Below are positions 1 through 9,767 of a stretch of 32,396 nucleotides of DNA, piece by piece. Both the position numbers and the translations under genes were made by a program. Source of the stretch: Chara braunii (taxonomy: Eukaryota; Streptophyta; Charophyceae; Charales; Characeae); assembly GCA_003427395.1 (NCBI GenBank), contig BFEA01000119.1:2874326-2906721 (forward strand). Direction: 5' to 3'. The notes beneath the pieces were generated by a model. That model did no database searches. It was not told the origin of the DNA and worked only from the letters and a program-made list of their open reading frames with translations. The first letter of the stretch is position 1; each line of letters opens with the position of its first letter.

Positions 1-1075
1 GATCACCTCAATCCTTCTTCCACCTCCATCACCTACACCCACCCACCATAGCCGACCACCCCAACCCATCTTCCACCTCCATCACCTACACCCGTCCACC
101 ATAGCCGATCACCCCAACCCTTCTTCCACCACCATCACCTACACCCATCCACCATAGCCGACCATCCGAACCCTTCTTCCACCTCCATCACCTACACCCA
201 CCCGCCATAGCCGACCACCCCAACCCTCCTTCCACCGCTATCACCTACACCCGTCCACCATAGCCGATCACCCCAACCCTTCTTCCACCTCCATCACCTA
301 CACCCATCCGCCATAGTCAACCCCCCAACCCATCTTCCACCTCCATTACCTACACCCGTCCACCATAGCCGATTACCTCGACCCTTCTTCCACCTCCGTC
401 ACCTACACCCATCCACCATAGCCGATCACCTCAACCCTTCTTCCACCTCCGTCACCTACACCCACCCACCATAGCCGATCACCCCAACCCTTTTTCCACC
501 TCCATCACCTACACCCATCCGCCATAACCAAACCCCCCCCAACCCGGCTTCCACCTCCATCACCTACACCCGTCCACCATAGCCGATCACCTCAACCCTT
601 CTTCCACCTACATCACCTACACCCGTCCACCATAGCCGATCACCCCAACCCTTCTTCCACCTCCATCACCTACACCCGTCCACCATAGCCGATCACCCCA
701 ACCCTTCTTTCACGTCCATCACCTACACCCATCCACCATAGCCAGCCACCTCAACCCTTCCTCTTCCTCCATCACCTACACCCGTCCTCCATAGCCGACC
801 ACCCCAACCCATCTTCCAACGCCATCACCTACACCCATCCACCATAGCCGATCACCCCAACCCTTCTTTCACCTCCATTACCTACACCCATCCACCATAG
901 CCAGCCACCTCAACCCTTCCTCTTCCTCCATCACCTACACCCATCCTCCATAGCCAACCGTCTCAACCCTTCTTCTTCCTCCATCACCCACACCCATACA
1001 CCATAGCCAACCACCCCAACCCATCTTCCACCTCCATCACCTACACCCATCCACCATAACCACCGCCCCACACCT
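1..1075. repeat. Minisatellite, ~53 bp unit, about 20 copies
   Basis: A pyrimidine-rich unit recurs about every 53 bases, with the phrases CATCACCTACACCC, CACCATAGCC and CAACCCTTCTTCCACC in fixed order. Copies differ by substitutions and 1-3 base indels. The array is cut by the left edge of the window, so its real length is unknown. The unit is not a multiple of three and no long reading frame crosses it. It decays near 1060-1080 into unique sequence. Confidence 0.93.
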
Positions 1076-1953
1076 TCTTCCGCCTCTACTATTCGCATAG
1101 TCGGCTCCTCTCGCTGTCCCCGTCGACCACCTCCCTCAGCCTCTCGAAAGTCTTAGGGGGTCGCAATGGGGGCGCACGTGACCTCGGGTAGGATCGGTTA
1201 AGGTAAGTCAATGAGCAAGGTCGGTTAGGATGTGAAGCTTCTTGTTCTCTCTCTCTCTCTCTTACCCTCTCCCTCTCCCTCTGTCTTCCTCCATACCTTC
1301 AAACTCTTTAACCCTTAACTCTTCCCGCACCCCTTCCCCTCCATGGCATGTGACTAACCTCTACCCTCACCTGTTACATTGTCAGGGAACGAACGGAAAA
1401 GAACTTGGTCCTCACTTGGTGGAAAGCGAGGGCAAGGGAAGGGTTGTTGGTCCCTTGTGCCACCAAGAAGGATAGGATACGAGGCTACTGAGAACATTTG
1501 TGAAAGCGGAAAGGAGTGTTGTTTTTGTGGCGAGGTCAGTTTGACTCAACCATCCTCCCCGACTGCATGACTAAGACAAAGGCATGGTTTGCCTGAGGAA
1601 AGGGAAAGACAACCAAAGGATCATCGAAGGGCAAAGGAAGCTTAGGATTGTGGGAAGGGGCGGTGTGTTGACCCCAATGGGGATTGTATTTGGTCCATGC
1701 TTCGTGTGGTGTTGTGCAGGTGAGTAGCTTGGGATGGGTGTTGAGCGGGATTGGATCCACCGGAAAAACTGGATAAGGGAAGGACTTAGACCTCGCATAA
1801 AACTATGAATGCAGGATGGGTTTGACGGTCGGACGCTTGGATGGATGGTAGATGCCTGGATGTGGCTTGTGTGATGATTGAATGCAATGGCTCTTTTGAA
1901 TACAATTCAAGCCCGGAAGGACTAAGGGCAGTCTTGGATAGGTGCATGCAATG

Positions 1954-2047
1954 CTAGTGGCTCGAGCGAAAAACAATATAGCAGCTAGGGGTCCCGGCGA
2001 AACCACCCCACCCCGAGGATGTCGTAGGGGCCGTCTTGAGCCACTAG
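1954..2047. repeat. Inverted repeat, 10 bp perfect arms, 74 nt loop
   Basis: The arm CTAGTGGCTC at 1954-1963 is matched by its exact reverse complement GAGCCACTAG at 2038-2047. The enclosed segment is G/C-rich. It does not fold as a tRNA cloverleaf by eye and I recognise no RNA family. Chance is possible for a single 10 bp pair in a window this size. Confidence 0.4.
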
Positions 2048-2329
2048 ACTTAGTGAAAAGGTGCGTGGCCCAATGGATGACGCTTGGCCTGCGCACGGCA
2101 AGAAGACGAATCCTCAACGAACTCCTTGGACTGCTTGTGTATTGGAAGGAGCAATTGCTTGGTTAGACCTCATCGAATCAAGAAAACGCCACGAGTGACC
2201 AAAGAGCTACCATCTTGACGCGAGAGCGGAGCTACATCCCCCAATGTAAAGCCCTCTCGCAAAAGGCCCATTCCCATCCATCTCAAAGCACTAGGTGGGG
2301 ATGCCCCTGGGACGAACGACCCGCGCCCT

Positions 2330-2353
2330 GAGCGTGAGCGTGAGCGTGAGCGT
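2330..2353. repeat. Hexanucleotide microsatellite (GAGCGT)4
   Basis: Four uninterrupted copies of GAGCGT. A short simple repeat with no evident role. Confidence 0.9.
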
Positions 2354-4174
2354 GGCCGGGTCGAGCCAAATGGGACCCGCCGTGGGGTCGACTCAGGCTC
2401 GAAAGTCCTTCAGGGTATGGCCCGTACAAAAATGGTGGAGGTGCCGGGTATGGGTTAAACCGACCCTGACGATCTCGAGGGGGGCGCCCGACGCATGACC
2501 ATGTACATAACTGAAGATAAGGAATATGGACTTGTGTATGCTCTATTCCTTTAAGTGAAGCAAATTTGAGGGCGGCTGGGCGCATGGCAAGGCCAGGCCT
2601 GGAGGTATAACATGCATGCTGCACACACAATCAGCCATCTCCCTTGGAGGTGACTCTAGTTCTCCTTCTCTCGGGATGATGATCGTCAGACCGGGGAAGT
2701 CTTGGGCAAGCCGCAGGTCGACCCTTCCTCTTCGTGTGAAAGAAGGGCTCCGGTTACCTGGCAGGCGGTTCGGATTCCGGGCCAGTCCGGGTTCCAATGA
2801 AAATCCCGCGGCGGAGCGATCCGACCAACACGGGTGCTTTCTCCTCTTCTTTTGGAGCCCAGAGGGCTCCGTGCACCGCACTTAAATGTTTGAAGGAACA
2901 TCATATGTACACAAAAGGTAATCGAGAAGGAACAATCCTGCCCTATGAACGGACACATGAAGTGAAGATAAGGGGAATGAAGGAAGCTGCTAGACTCCAA
3001 GGGAAAACTAGCTCACCTTTGAAGATGCTCACGAAAAGGAACCGGGCACTATGCATGGAAGTTAGGGGCGAGTGGCACGCACTGTCCTGAGAGAAAATTT
3101 GCGAGCTTGGGTAGGAAGCGCTGGGAGCACCACGGGAAAGGCACTTGTTTTATGTGTGTCCCACTTGGGACTTGTGAATGCATGACGGGGATTCGAGCGT
3201 CCTGCCATTTGGAAGGAAATGAAGGGTCTGCACCGGCCACTGCGGGTTGCCAAACGTCGTTCTCTTTTTGCAGGCTGCCGTTTGTTCATATGCGGGGGTC
3301 AGGCCACCGAGCTGTCTAACGGGAGTTTGTCACGCCGGGTGCTTAGTAGCATCCTCGTCCGCGCGGTGACGGGCTTCGGCTCGATTGATCTGCTGGGCGG
3401 GGTGTGAAACGTTTCTTTAGGCGGGGCCTAGCCTGTGGACTGGCGGAGGGAGTACCGCGGCATGCGAGCAAAGACGGAGCCTCGTAGGCGATTAGTAGCT
3501 TCTCGTAGTTTGGTTTGGGAAATGTTGTTCCTTGTCCGACCGATGGAAGTGAATGCCTGGACGGCTGGCTCCAATGGCCCTACTGAGATGTGCGGGGTGA
3601 TTCCCGAGATTAAGGGTGGGTACACGAGCGGCAAGTCGGGATGGGATATTTTGGGCAAGAAGGTGAGGGCGACCCCCCACTGGAGTCTGGGTACCGCGCT
3701 CGCGACGGTTGAGCTGTGCTTGAGGTATGGGATAAAACTCTGCCGATAGTAACAGTGAAGAGACCATTTCCGGGAAAAAGGCCGGTGAGGAGATGACCGG
3801 CCTGTGTGCGAAGATTGCTTGATTTTCTCCTTTTGTGTCTCCCTCTGTGAAGCTGCCTGATGAATGTTGGGATGGGAACTAAGCTTCTAGTCTATTCTCA
3901 ACCCGCGCCTAAGTCTGCACGAGTGAGAGAACATCAGGAAAAGGCTGGATAGGGGTCGGAAGAAAATGGAACCAAGAAAAAGGAATGCGAGCCACTGGTG
4001 ATCGATTGGGGGTATGGTAGGGCAATGGCGCCCGGGAAGTGGGTAGGAAAAGGTTAGGAAGGCCCGGATGAGGAGTCTGAAAGCAATTCTCATCTAGGAA
4101 AAGGAGACAATCTGATCAAGAGGGGGCCATGTGGTGCTCTCTTGTGAAAAACAGGACGGGAGCCGACAAACAAG

Positions 4175-4923
4175 ATGGCGCGATAATTGTCACCCCCTGT
4201 CTATTCTAGCGGTCCGGAAGTACCAATAGACGTAAGGGAAGGGGTATCTGTTGTTTTCCCGGAGGAAGGGACGTGGACAGACCTGGAACCAGCCTATGAA
4301 ACTGTGATGCTGGACGAAAAGGACGCGTTCCTCTGGATAGAGACGATTTGGACGGAGGTCAGCCTGATGAGACTCTCACCGAGTTTGATGGATTTCGAAT
4401 TCCGAGGGACGGTGGAAGCCCGAGGGTGGGTCTACCTATCCCAGGATCTGGAAAATGAAGTGGTAATAGGGTTGGTATTGGGCATGGCACCGACCTAGCT
4501 GTGTAGGCAGGCAGAACGGGAGGTGGTATGGACGGCATGTCAGCGGGGTAAAATGGAAATGGACAAGATAGATGTGCGAGTGGAGCTCGGGGACAGGGGG
4601 GATATGAGACGGCCCCTTAGGACAGTGAGGTGTGTGTTACCTCCGTTCTTGGTGGATGCGGTCTTTGGGACCAGGGATAGACTGGAGCGGATATGCCAGT
4701 CGATGACGCGCTTGACACTGTACCAGTGTGCTCGGCAGGATTTCTTTAGACTATCGGAAGTGGGGCCGCGGATGAACCAGCTGAGGTACTTAACCTCCTC
4801 AGCGCGGATGAAATATTTGTCTCTAGCCCCGTGCATTGGCAGATAATCTATCGGAATGTGGCGGCAGGGGAAACCTTCTTAGAGGGACTAAAGGAGCTGT
4901 TCTCAGAAGGAGAATTTCAGTGA
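4175..4923 (+). pseudogene. Tandem paralog family, copy 1 (broken)
   Basis: First of four tandem diverged copies of a ~250-residue protein of unknown function. Like the others it opens with ATG GC(G/C) CG, here Met-Ala-Arg at 4175, but codon 4 is a TAA stop (4184-4186). A second stop (TAG, 4496-4498) interrupts the same frame, and a frameshift near 4790 moves the C-terminal part into another frame. Family landmarks are still visible: LWIETIW, a GWVYLS segment, a VLPPFLVDAVFG segment and a C-terminal LKELFSE. Just after 4923 another frame reads an acidic tail (SDSEDEDEVEDWDF, ending at 4963) that may be the original C-terminus. The product cannot be made intact. Assignment as a family member rests on colinear motif order with copies 2-4. 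Confidence 0.7.
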
Positions 4924-5021
4924 TAGTGAGGATGAGGACGAAGTAGAGGACTGGGACTTCTGAAAAGGGGGGCGGGGACTTACCCAGGGACGGGCTGTCG
5001 ACTATGTGCAGGTAGGGAGCG

Positions 5022-5768
5022 ATGGCCCGGAAATTTCTGCTATGGGACTGCACATGGGAACCAAGGCGAACCAGAGGTGGGGTGAAAATGTCTATACCGA
5101 TGGGTAATGAATGGAAGGGGACCACGTGTGACTGGCGGGGGTATGAGATCGTGCCAGAGCTATCATACCTATGGATAGAACGTGTCTGGAACGCGTTGAG
5201 GGAAGAGGAAGGATGGGACGATATCGCAGAAGGGAGAGTAGAGTCCGTTGGGACGGTCGTCTTGTCAGAGCAGGGGTGGCATATGTTCTGCACCACACTT
5301 GCTGCGGGACAAAATCCGATGTGGCTTTTAGAGGGTGCCGAGGCAAGGACTCGAAAGGCAGGAGCAAGGTTCGCCAACAAAGGCTGGGATGAGGTCAGTA
5401 GTAGAGTCGTGATGGGAGGATGGAAGGAATTTAAACCGCCCTGTGCCCGGACCAAGACCTGGGTGCCGGAATTTGTGGCAGACTGGTTTGGGGGCTTTGA
5501 TCACGTTGCGGAAGTAGCCGGCAGTATGGAGCGGATACACGTAAACTGTGCATGGTTGGCAGAAGAATTCTATAAAACGTCCCTGAAACTCGGACGTTTC
5601 CATGGCGACAGAGCCCGGGAGGTCCTTACCATTTTGGACATCGAGAGGAACGACCGACTGGAAGTAGCCACGGAAATTAGGGACGCCATAATCGGCCGGG
5701 AAGTAGAAGCGACACCGTGCTATGTGGATGATGTGTTCAAACTATTTGAGGTGCTGTGGTTCGACTAA
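5022..5768 (+). CDS. Tandem paralog family, copy 2 (open, 248 aa, unknown function)
   Basis: An intact reading frame beginning Met-Ala-Arg-Lys, the same opening as copies 1 and 3, which supports this start. The protein is soluble-looking, Trp-rich and acidic, with no signal peptide, membrane segment or recognised catalytic motif. Landmarks shared with the other copies: LWIERVW (50-56), VVLSEQGW (79-86), GGWKEFK (132-138), WVPEFVADWFG (147-157), and C-terminal YVDDVFKLFE (234-243). The C-terminal YVDD should not be read as a reverse transcriptase motif: no RT context surrounds it. An AATAAA lies at 5776-5781, eight bases past the stop. It is separated by short spacers from copy 1 (98 bp) and copy 3 (125 bp). 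It could be a host gene family or retroelement cargo; I cannot tell which. Confidence 0.72.
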   Translation: MARKFLLWDCTWEPRRTRGGVKMSIPMGNEWKGTTCDWRGYEIVPELSYLWIERVWNALREEEGWDDIAEGRVESVGTVVLSEQGWHMFCTTLAAGQNPMWLLEGAEARTRKAGARFANKGWDEVSSRVVMGGWKEFKPPCARTKTWVPEFVADWFGGFDHVAEVAGSMERIHVNCAWLAEEFYKTSLKLGRFHGDRAREVLTILDIERNDRLEVATEIRDAIIGREVEATPCYVDDVFKLFEVLWFD

Positions 5769-5893
5769 AAATAGCAATAAAATCGTGGGGCCAGGCAGGC
5801 ATGAGGAAATTGCTAAGATAAGGGATTGGGATGTCTGGCCATTGTAGGACTCTGTGTGGATTGTGAGAGAGAAGACCAAGGACAAGAGCGCAG

Positions 5894-6666
5894 ATGGCGC
5901 GAAGAAGGACGTTCCTTGAGGACCGCCCGCTGGGCATTGAGCCGCCTAGGGATGTGGATGGTAGGATAGAAATTAGCTTGCCCACCGCAAATGAGGGATG
6001 GCACCCGGTGGTGGATTGGGTCGGGGTTGAACTTGTGGAAAACATGGTTTACCTAGTGACGAGGGTTGAATAGCGTGCGGATGAGAATGGGGAATGGAAC
6101 CCGGACCCCCGAGGACATTTGCGGGCGGAAGGGCGGCTGTATGTATTAGAGGACGGGTGGCGGGAGTTCGGAGTCCGGTTGGCATCAGGAGAAGACCCAC
6201 TGAGTATGTTCGAAGGGGCATGGCAGTTAGTGTGGCGAGCGGGATTCGAGTTCGCAGATCCAGGAGGTGACGATGTAACAGCGGACCTTAGGGTAACCAC
6301 GGTCGAGAGTTTTGAATTGCCTAGTGCGAATGTACGAATGAGGTTGTCGCCCTTCCTGTTGGAGAGATTGGGCGATCTGGAACTTGTTAGACGAGCGGTA
6401 GCCGACCTCGCAAATCTGACGTATGAAGATGCAATGGTACATCGAGAATATTATCGGGCCTTCCTAGAAATAGGGCCGTTTAGCGGTGAACAGAGGTATG
6501 AGGTGCTCCGCATCCTGCGCGCTGTGTTTAGTACTAGGCCAAGGGCTCCGGTCATTAGTAGTGAAGTCCTGTGGGGTGTCGTTCGACGTTCATAAGTCGA
6601 GGGATGGCGTACGTGGATGATCTGTGCCGATTGTATGAGCCGATGGAAGTAGGAACGGGCCAGTAA
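5894..6666 (+). pseudogene. Tandem paralog family, copy 3 (broken)
   Basis: Opens Met-Ala-Arg-Arg-Arg at 5894. The frame is interrupted by a TAG at 6071-6073 and then stays open to 6595. A frameshift between 6595 and about 6604 moves the C-terminus into another frame, where the family's YVDD-(x)3-LYE motif can still be read, ending with a TAA at 6664-6666. Landmarks: LYVLEDGW, ASGEDPLSMFEGA, a region aligned to the GGW(K/R)EFK motif but degenerate here (VESFELP), LSPFLLERLG and YEVLRILRA. Divergence from copies 2 and 4 is high, so the tandem duplications are old. Not expected to give a full product. Confidence 0.7.
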
Positions 6667-6810
6667 AAGGGTTGAGGAAAGGAAAGGGAATAGAGAGGAA
6701 AAGAAGCTTCAAGCTAAAGACCCGGGAATATTCGGGCGGGAGCTGAAGATTAAATGAAATAAGTAAATTGGTTTGCTGTTTAAACTGTGTAGGGGACCAT
6801 TAAGCCAAAA

Positions 6811-7596
6811 ATGGCGACGAGACGCGCCCGGATGTCACGACGGCCCACGTACCCGCGGCCACCCACGGAAAGTGAAGGTGGATGGGAGGTATCGCTCCCA
6901 GCAAGCTATATGGTCCGAGGACTGGATACCGAATGGAGGGCCGTGACCTTGGGAAGGGATCAGGCATTCATGATGGTGGAATGTTTGTGGGATGGTATGA
7001 GGATTAATAGGGGACCAAGGGACGATCTGTACACTGACCTTAGGGTGACAGAGACCGTATACCTGTCGGAACTGGGGTGGTACATGTTGGGAACGGAATT
7101 GGCACTGGGACACGGGTTGTTACCAATCTTCCAGAGGGCTACTAGGACACTCAAGCGGGTAGGCCAGGAAGTGCGGGGGAGAAGAAACGTGGGATTGAGA
7201 ACCCGGGTGGAGGTAGGGGGTTGGCGGGAGTTCAAGGCCCCAATGACAGGGCTGAGGTGCCGAGTTCCCCGCTTCATGGTGGATCTGGTATTTGGTAGCC
7301 TCAAGAGAGCCAGGGACCTGGTGGATTCGACTCTAGTCTGGATCCACCACTTCCGGCCACAAACGACGGGAATGTTTTACNACGTATCGGTCAAGCATNG
7401 GCCGTTCTGGGNGAATCAGGCCNGGGAACTGCTTGACCTCATTGAAATTTTGATATTCGATTTGCCTCGCCTGGCTTTTGAGGAATATGAACCGATAATC
7501 GTCAGGGAAATAGAGATGGGAGAAAACTATCTTGCTGGGGTGGCTGACCTGTTCGAGGAACCAGATGAGCAAGGCAGGCCTGAGGGACCAGCATGA
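6811..7596 (+). CDS. Tandem paralog family, copy 4 (open, 261 aa, unknown function)
   Basis: An open frame of 261 residues starting Met-Ala-Thr-Arg-Arg, with a basic Arg/Pro-rich N-terminus (residues 1-20) that could act as a nuclear localisation or nucleic-acid-binding tail. Landmarks: MMVECLW (54-60), VYLSELGW (83-90), GTELALGHGLLPIF (94-107), GGWREFK (136-142), RVPRFMVDLVFG, and a C-terminal ENYLAGVADLFEE. Four unresolved bases (7381, 7399, 7412, 7423) make residues 191, 197, 201 and 205 uncertain; a hidden stop there is possible. Copies 2 and 4 share no recognised domain with Gag, protease, RT, integrase or Env families that I know. It lies 561 bp upstream of the gag start on the same strand. 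Confidence 0.7.
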   Translation: MATRRARMSRRPTYPRPPTESEGGWEVSLPASYMVRGLDTEWRAVTLGRDQAFMMVECLWDGMRINRGPRDDLYTDLRVTETVYLSELGWYMLGTELALGHGLLPIFQRATRTLKRVGQEVRGRRNVGLRTRVEVGGWREFKAPMTGLRCRVPRFMVDLVFGSLKRARDLVDSTLVWIHHFRPQTTGMFYXVSVKHXPFWXNQAXELLDLIEILIFDLPRLAFEEYEPIIVREIEMGENYLAGVADLFEEPDEQGRPEGPA

Positions 7597-8157
7597 GAAA
7601 ACGCGTTGGGGAAAGATAGGGAAATAAGGGATGGGTACTAAGATGAGAAGGCATCCATCAGCAAAAAAGGGGGGGGGCAGTGGTTGGAGTTCCGTCCGAC
7701 CCGATAGTGCGGCAAGGAGGAACTAGGAAGACCACCCGCACCAAACTCTGGGGCATTTGGAGGTCGAAAAGCCAAAAGGGCCATCCTCGATAAGGAAGCC
7801 ACTGGGCTCAAACACCGCCCTAAGAGCTAAAGCGCGGCAGTAATAAAATTCCGAACAACGGTGGCAAGTCCCCTGACAGAAGAAAACTTGAAGGACGCCC
7901 TGGGAAAGAAAAAGTCAGGAGAGTCGTACCGAGTAATGTAAGGCACAAGAAGCATGGGAATAGGCGGACTCTAGGGCCGGAACTAGGGGAGTTATGAACA
8001 ACCGGCCAATTTTCGCAAAAAAAATTTCCATGTGCAGGCTACAGTCCTCCCCCGAATACAACGTACGGTCATTATAGCTGAATTTGGTGTATCTTTNGGT
8101 CTAAATTCAGCTATAATGACCGTACGCTGTATTCGGGGGAAGACCTTAGGTAAAGGA
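7597..8157. other. Leader between paralog cluster and gag
   Basis: 561 bases with no supported gene. It holds an AATAAA at 7842-7847, a run of eight G's near 7670, and at its 3' end the palindrome described separately. I could not identify a primer-binding site or an LTR end here, so whether this is the 5' untranslated leader of element A is inference from position only. Confidence 0.45.
8049..8139. repeat. Near-perfect palindrome, 37 bp arms, 17 nt loop containing an N
   Basis: Bases 8049-8085 and 8103-8139 are reverse complements over 37 bases with a single mismatch, around a 17-base loop that contains an unresolved base at 8097. It sits 18 bases before the gag ATG at 8158. This could be a real foldback element or regulatory hairpin, or an assembly artefact in which a read end was joined to its own reverse complement; the N in the loop makes the artefact quite likely. 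Confidence 0.85.
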
Positions 8158-8973
8158 ATGGCGACGGAAGAAGGGATCGATGACCACCAGAGCGGAGGGA
8201 ATCAGGGCACGAATGGGGTTGGGGAACGAAACGAGGGATCAGCGAGGGATCGAAAGTCAGCCAAACCGGAAGGAACCCGAGAAGACGGGAAGGACCTCTC
8301 AACTGGAGAAAGCTCGGGGAAAGCTGGGGGTAGCAAAAGGGGACCTCAGGAAAACAAGGAAAGGGGAAACAATATGAGAACAAGTCCTCGAAACTCAGCA
8401 GGAACCACCCCTAAAAAGACGAAAGTCTCGGATGCCCGTCGTAAACTGACAGAGATAGAAAAGCGGACTGCAAAATTTAAGGCAAGGCTTATCGAGCAGA
8501 TGATGGTCGGGGATGAGGAGGACCCCCAGGGCGCAGGGTCACGTGAGGGACGCAGGATCAGTCAGGACGAGGCCAGGTATGGAGGGAAGGATAATAGTCA
8601 CAAGGGAACGCCTAACAAGAAGGGGAAGGACAAGGACGACCCCCCGGCGGGAGGGACGAAAAACGCTATGACCCCGCCCGCCATTGACAGCGACACTAGC
8701 CGACTGCCCGCCACGCCGAAAATAAAGGAACGCCGAAAACCAGGGAGAAGCAGAGGGAAAGCAAGGAAGGGGAAGGGACTAGTGTTGTTGGAGAAGCAGA
8801 GGGGAAGCAAGGAAGGGGAAGGGACTAGTGCTATTGGAGAAGCGGGTAGCTCCGAAGGTGGTCTCAAGAGGATAGTCGCCACCCTCACCCGGGCACTAAA
8901 CAAGAACCAGGGGTATCTCGCAGATGCAAAGAAGAAACTCACATTCGATGGGGCAAACATTACGGAGACCTAG
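8158..8973 (+). pseudogene. Gag N-terminal part, element A
   Basis: Start chosen at ATG 8158 (context GGAATGG, purine at -3 and G at +4) rather than an upstream non-ATG start inside the palindrome. It encodes 271 residues, strongly basic and low-complexity: Lys/Arg/Gly/Ser-rich to about residue 230, then a helix-prone segment and the motif LTFDGANITE, which resembles the opening of a Ty3-type capsid domain. The frame stops (TAG 8971-8973) just as the capsid continues in another frame, so an indel near 8965 has broken gag. A 46 bp tandem duplication (8750-8795 and 8796-8841) lies in the low-complexity part; 46 is not a multiple of three, so each copy is read in a different frame. Role in the family: particle assembly and RNA packaging. 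Confidence 0.7.
8750..8841 (+). repeat. 46 bp direct tandem duplication inside gag
   Basis: Two adjacent 46-base units starting at 8750 and 8796 differ at only a few positions. Because 46 leaves remainder one after division by three, the second unit is translated in a different frame from the first, giving unrelated peptides from nearly identical DNA. Confidence 0.9.
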
Positions 8974-8975
8974 CA

Positions 8976-9767
8976 GCCTTACTGAAATGGACGGAAGAGG
9001 AAACGATGGATCACCTAGGGCAACACGTGTTGCTAAGCTTGGGAAGGGACATTATGGCCATCGTCCCTTCCAGTGGATCCTGGAAAGAAACCAGGAACGA
9101 GATGATCAGGACATACCTGAAGGCAGAGAAAATGGCAACAGAGGCCGAATTAGCAGTAGTCCAGAGGAAAAACTATGCGACTTCCAATGATTTCCTAAGG
9201 GCGTTTACATTAGTGGCTCTGCGAATTCCCGGGGTAAAGGACCGCATAATGAGTAAATACTTTCTCAGGCAGTTCTCCGAGTTTGATAAGGATAAGATTT
9301 TGTCAGCATACCAGCAGACCAGCAAGTTTGAATACACAAGGGATGTGGATTTCAGTACGGTAACAGATCTTGCAGAGAAGACAGTGGTAATTGAGACCCT
9401 GGCCCTGCTTAAGGAAGGGGAGGTTATAGACCTGACCGGGAAGACGGGGGATAAGGTCAAAAAGGAAATAGAGAGCCTTCATGAAAGAGTGCACGGGGTT
9501 GACAGCAAGATGGACAGAATGGAAAATGCGCTATTAGTAATGCAGGCACAGGTGTTCCAACCCGCCCTCCTGCCCCAAGAAGCCGTAATACCGACAGCAG
9601 TAGCCAATCGAGGTTTCCCCAAAAGGGACCCGGCCAATGAACAATGCAAATATTGTACAATGGTCGGGCATTTCATGAGGACCTATCCGAGACTTAACCA
9701 CGACATCATTAGACAGAGGTGCAGTAAGTCCCTCAAAGGTGAGATTCTAACGCCTCAGGGAGAGTGA
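8976..9767 (+). pseudogene. Gag capsid and nucleocapsid part, element A
   Basis: Continues gag in the next frame; the first Met is at 9006, but homologous capsid-like sequence (ALLKWTEEET) begins before it, so this is a frameshifted continuation and not a separate gene. It has a helical capsid-like region (DFLRAFTLVALRIPG, KYFLRQFSEFDKDKIL), a coiled-coil-prone stretch with VDSKMDRMENALLVM, then a zinc-knuckle remnant CKYCTMVGHFMRTY. A canonical CCHC knuckle is C-x2-C-x4-H-x4-C; here the last Cys is replaced by Tyr (codon TAT at 9684-9686), one base from a Cys codon. The frame ends at TGA 9765-9767, but the same frame continues into the protease region. Confidence 0.75.

Larger units (their letters stand above)
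1081..4174. other. Gene-free interval, no supported gene
   Basis: I see no recognisable protein domain or RNA gene here. The open frames are short, overlap on both strands and share nothing with the paralog cluster or retroelements downstream. The region holds a (CT)8 run at 1247-1262 followed by pyrimidine-rich sequence, a GAGCGT hexamer repeated four times (2330-2353), and a 10 bp perfect inverted repeat (1954-1963 against 2038-2047). The frame at 3435-3749 (104 aa) is the longest forward frame, but it has no recognisable motif. No copy of the LTR-like blocks found at 16.3 kb and 23.1 kb is visible, so a 5' LTR for element A is not identified here. Confidence 0.55.

Noticed and set aside
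1954-2047. tRNA or other structured RNA gene
   Set aside because: Only a single stem pairs; no D, anticodon or T arm pattern and no known RNA signature.
3435-3749. Possible fifth paralog copy or small gene upstream of the cluster
   Set aside because: Only a GW-x2-LG resemblance to the family; the rest does not align and the minus strand is open as well.
5723-5752. YVDD in copy 2 of the paralog family as an RT catalytic motif
   Set aside because: No other RT motif is near, the segment is at the C-terminus, and copies 1 and 4 lack the double Asp.
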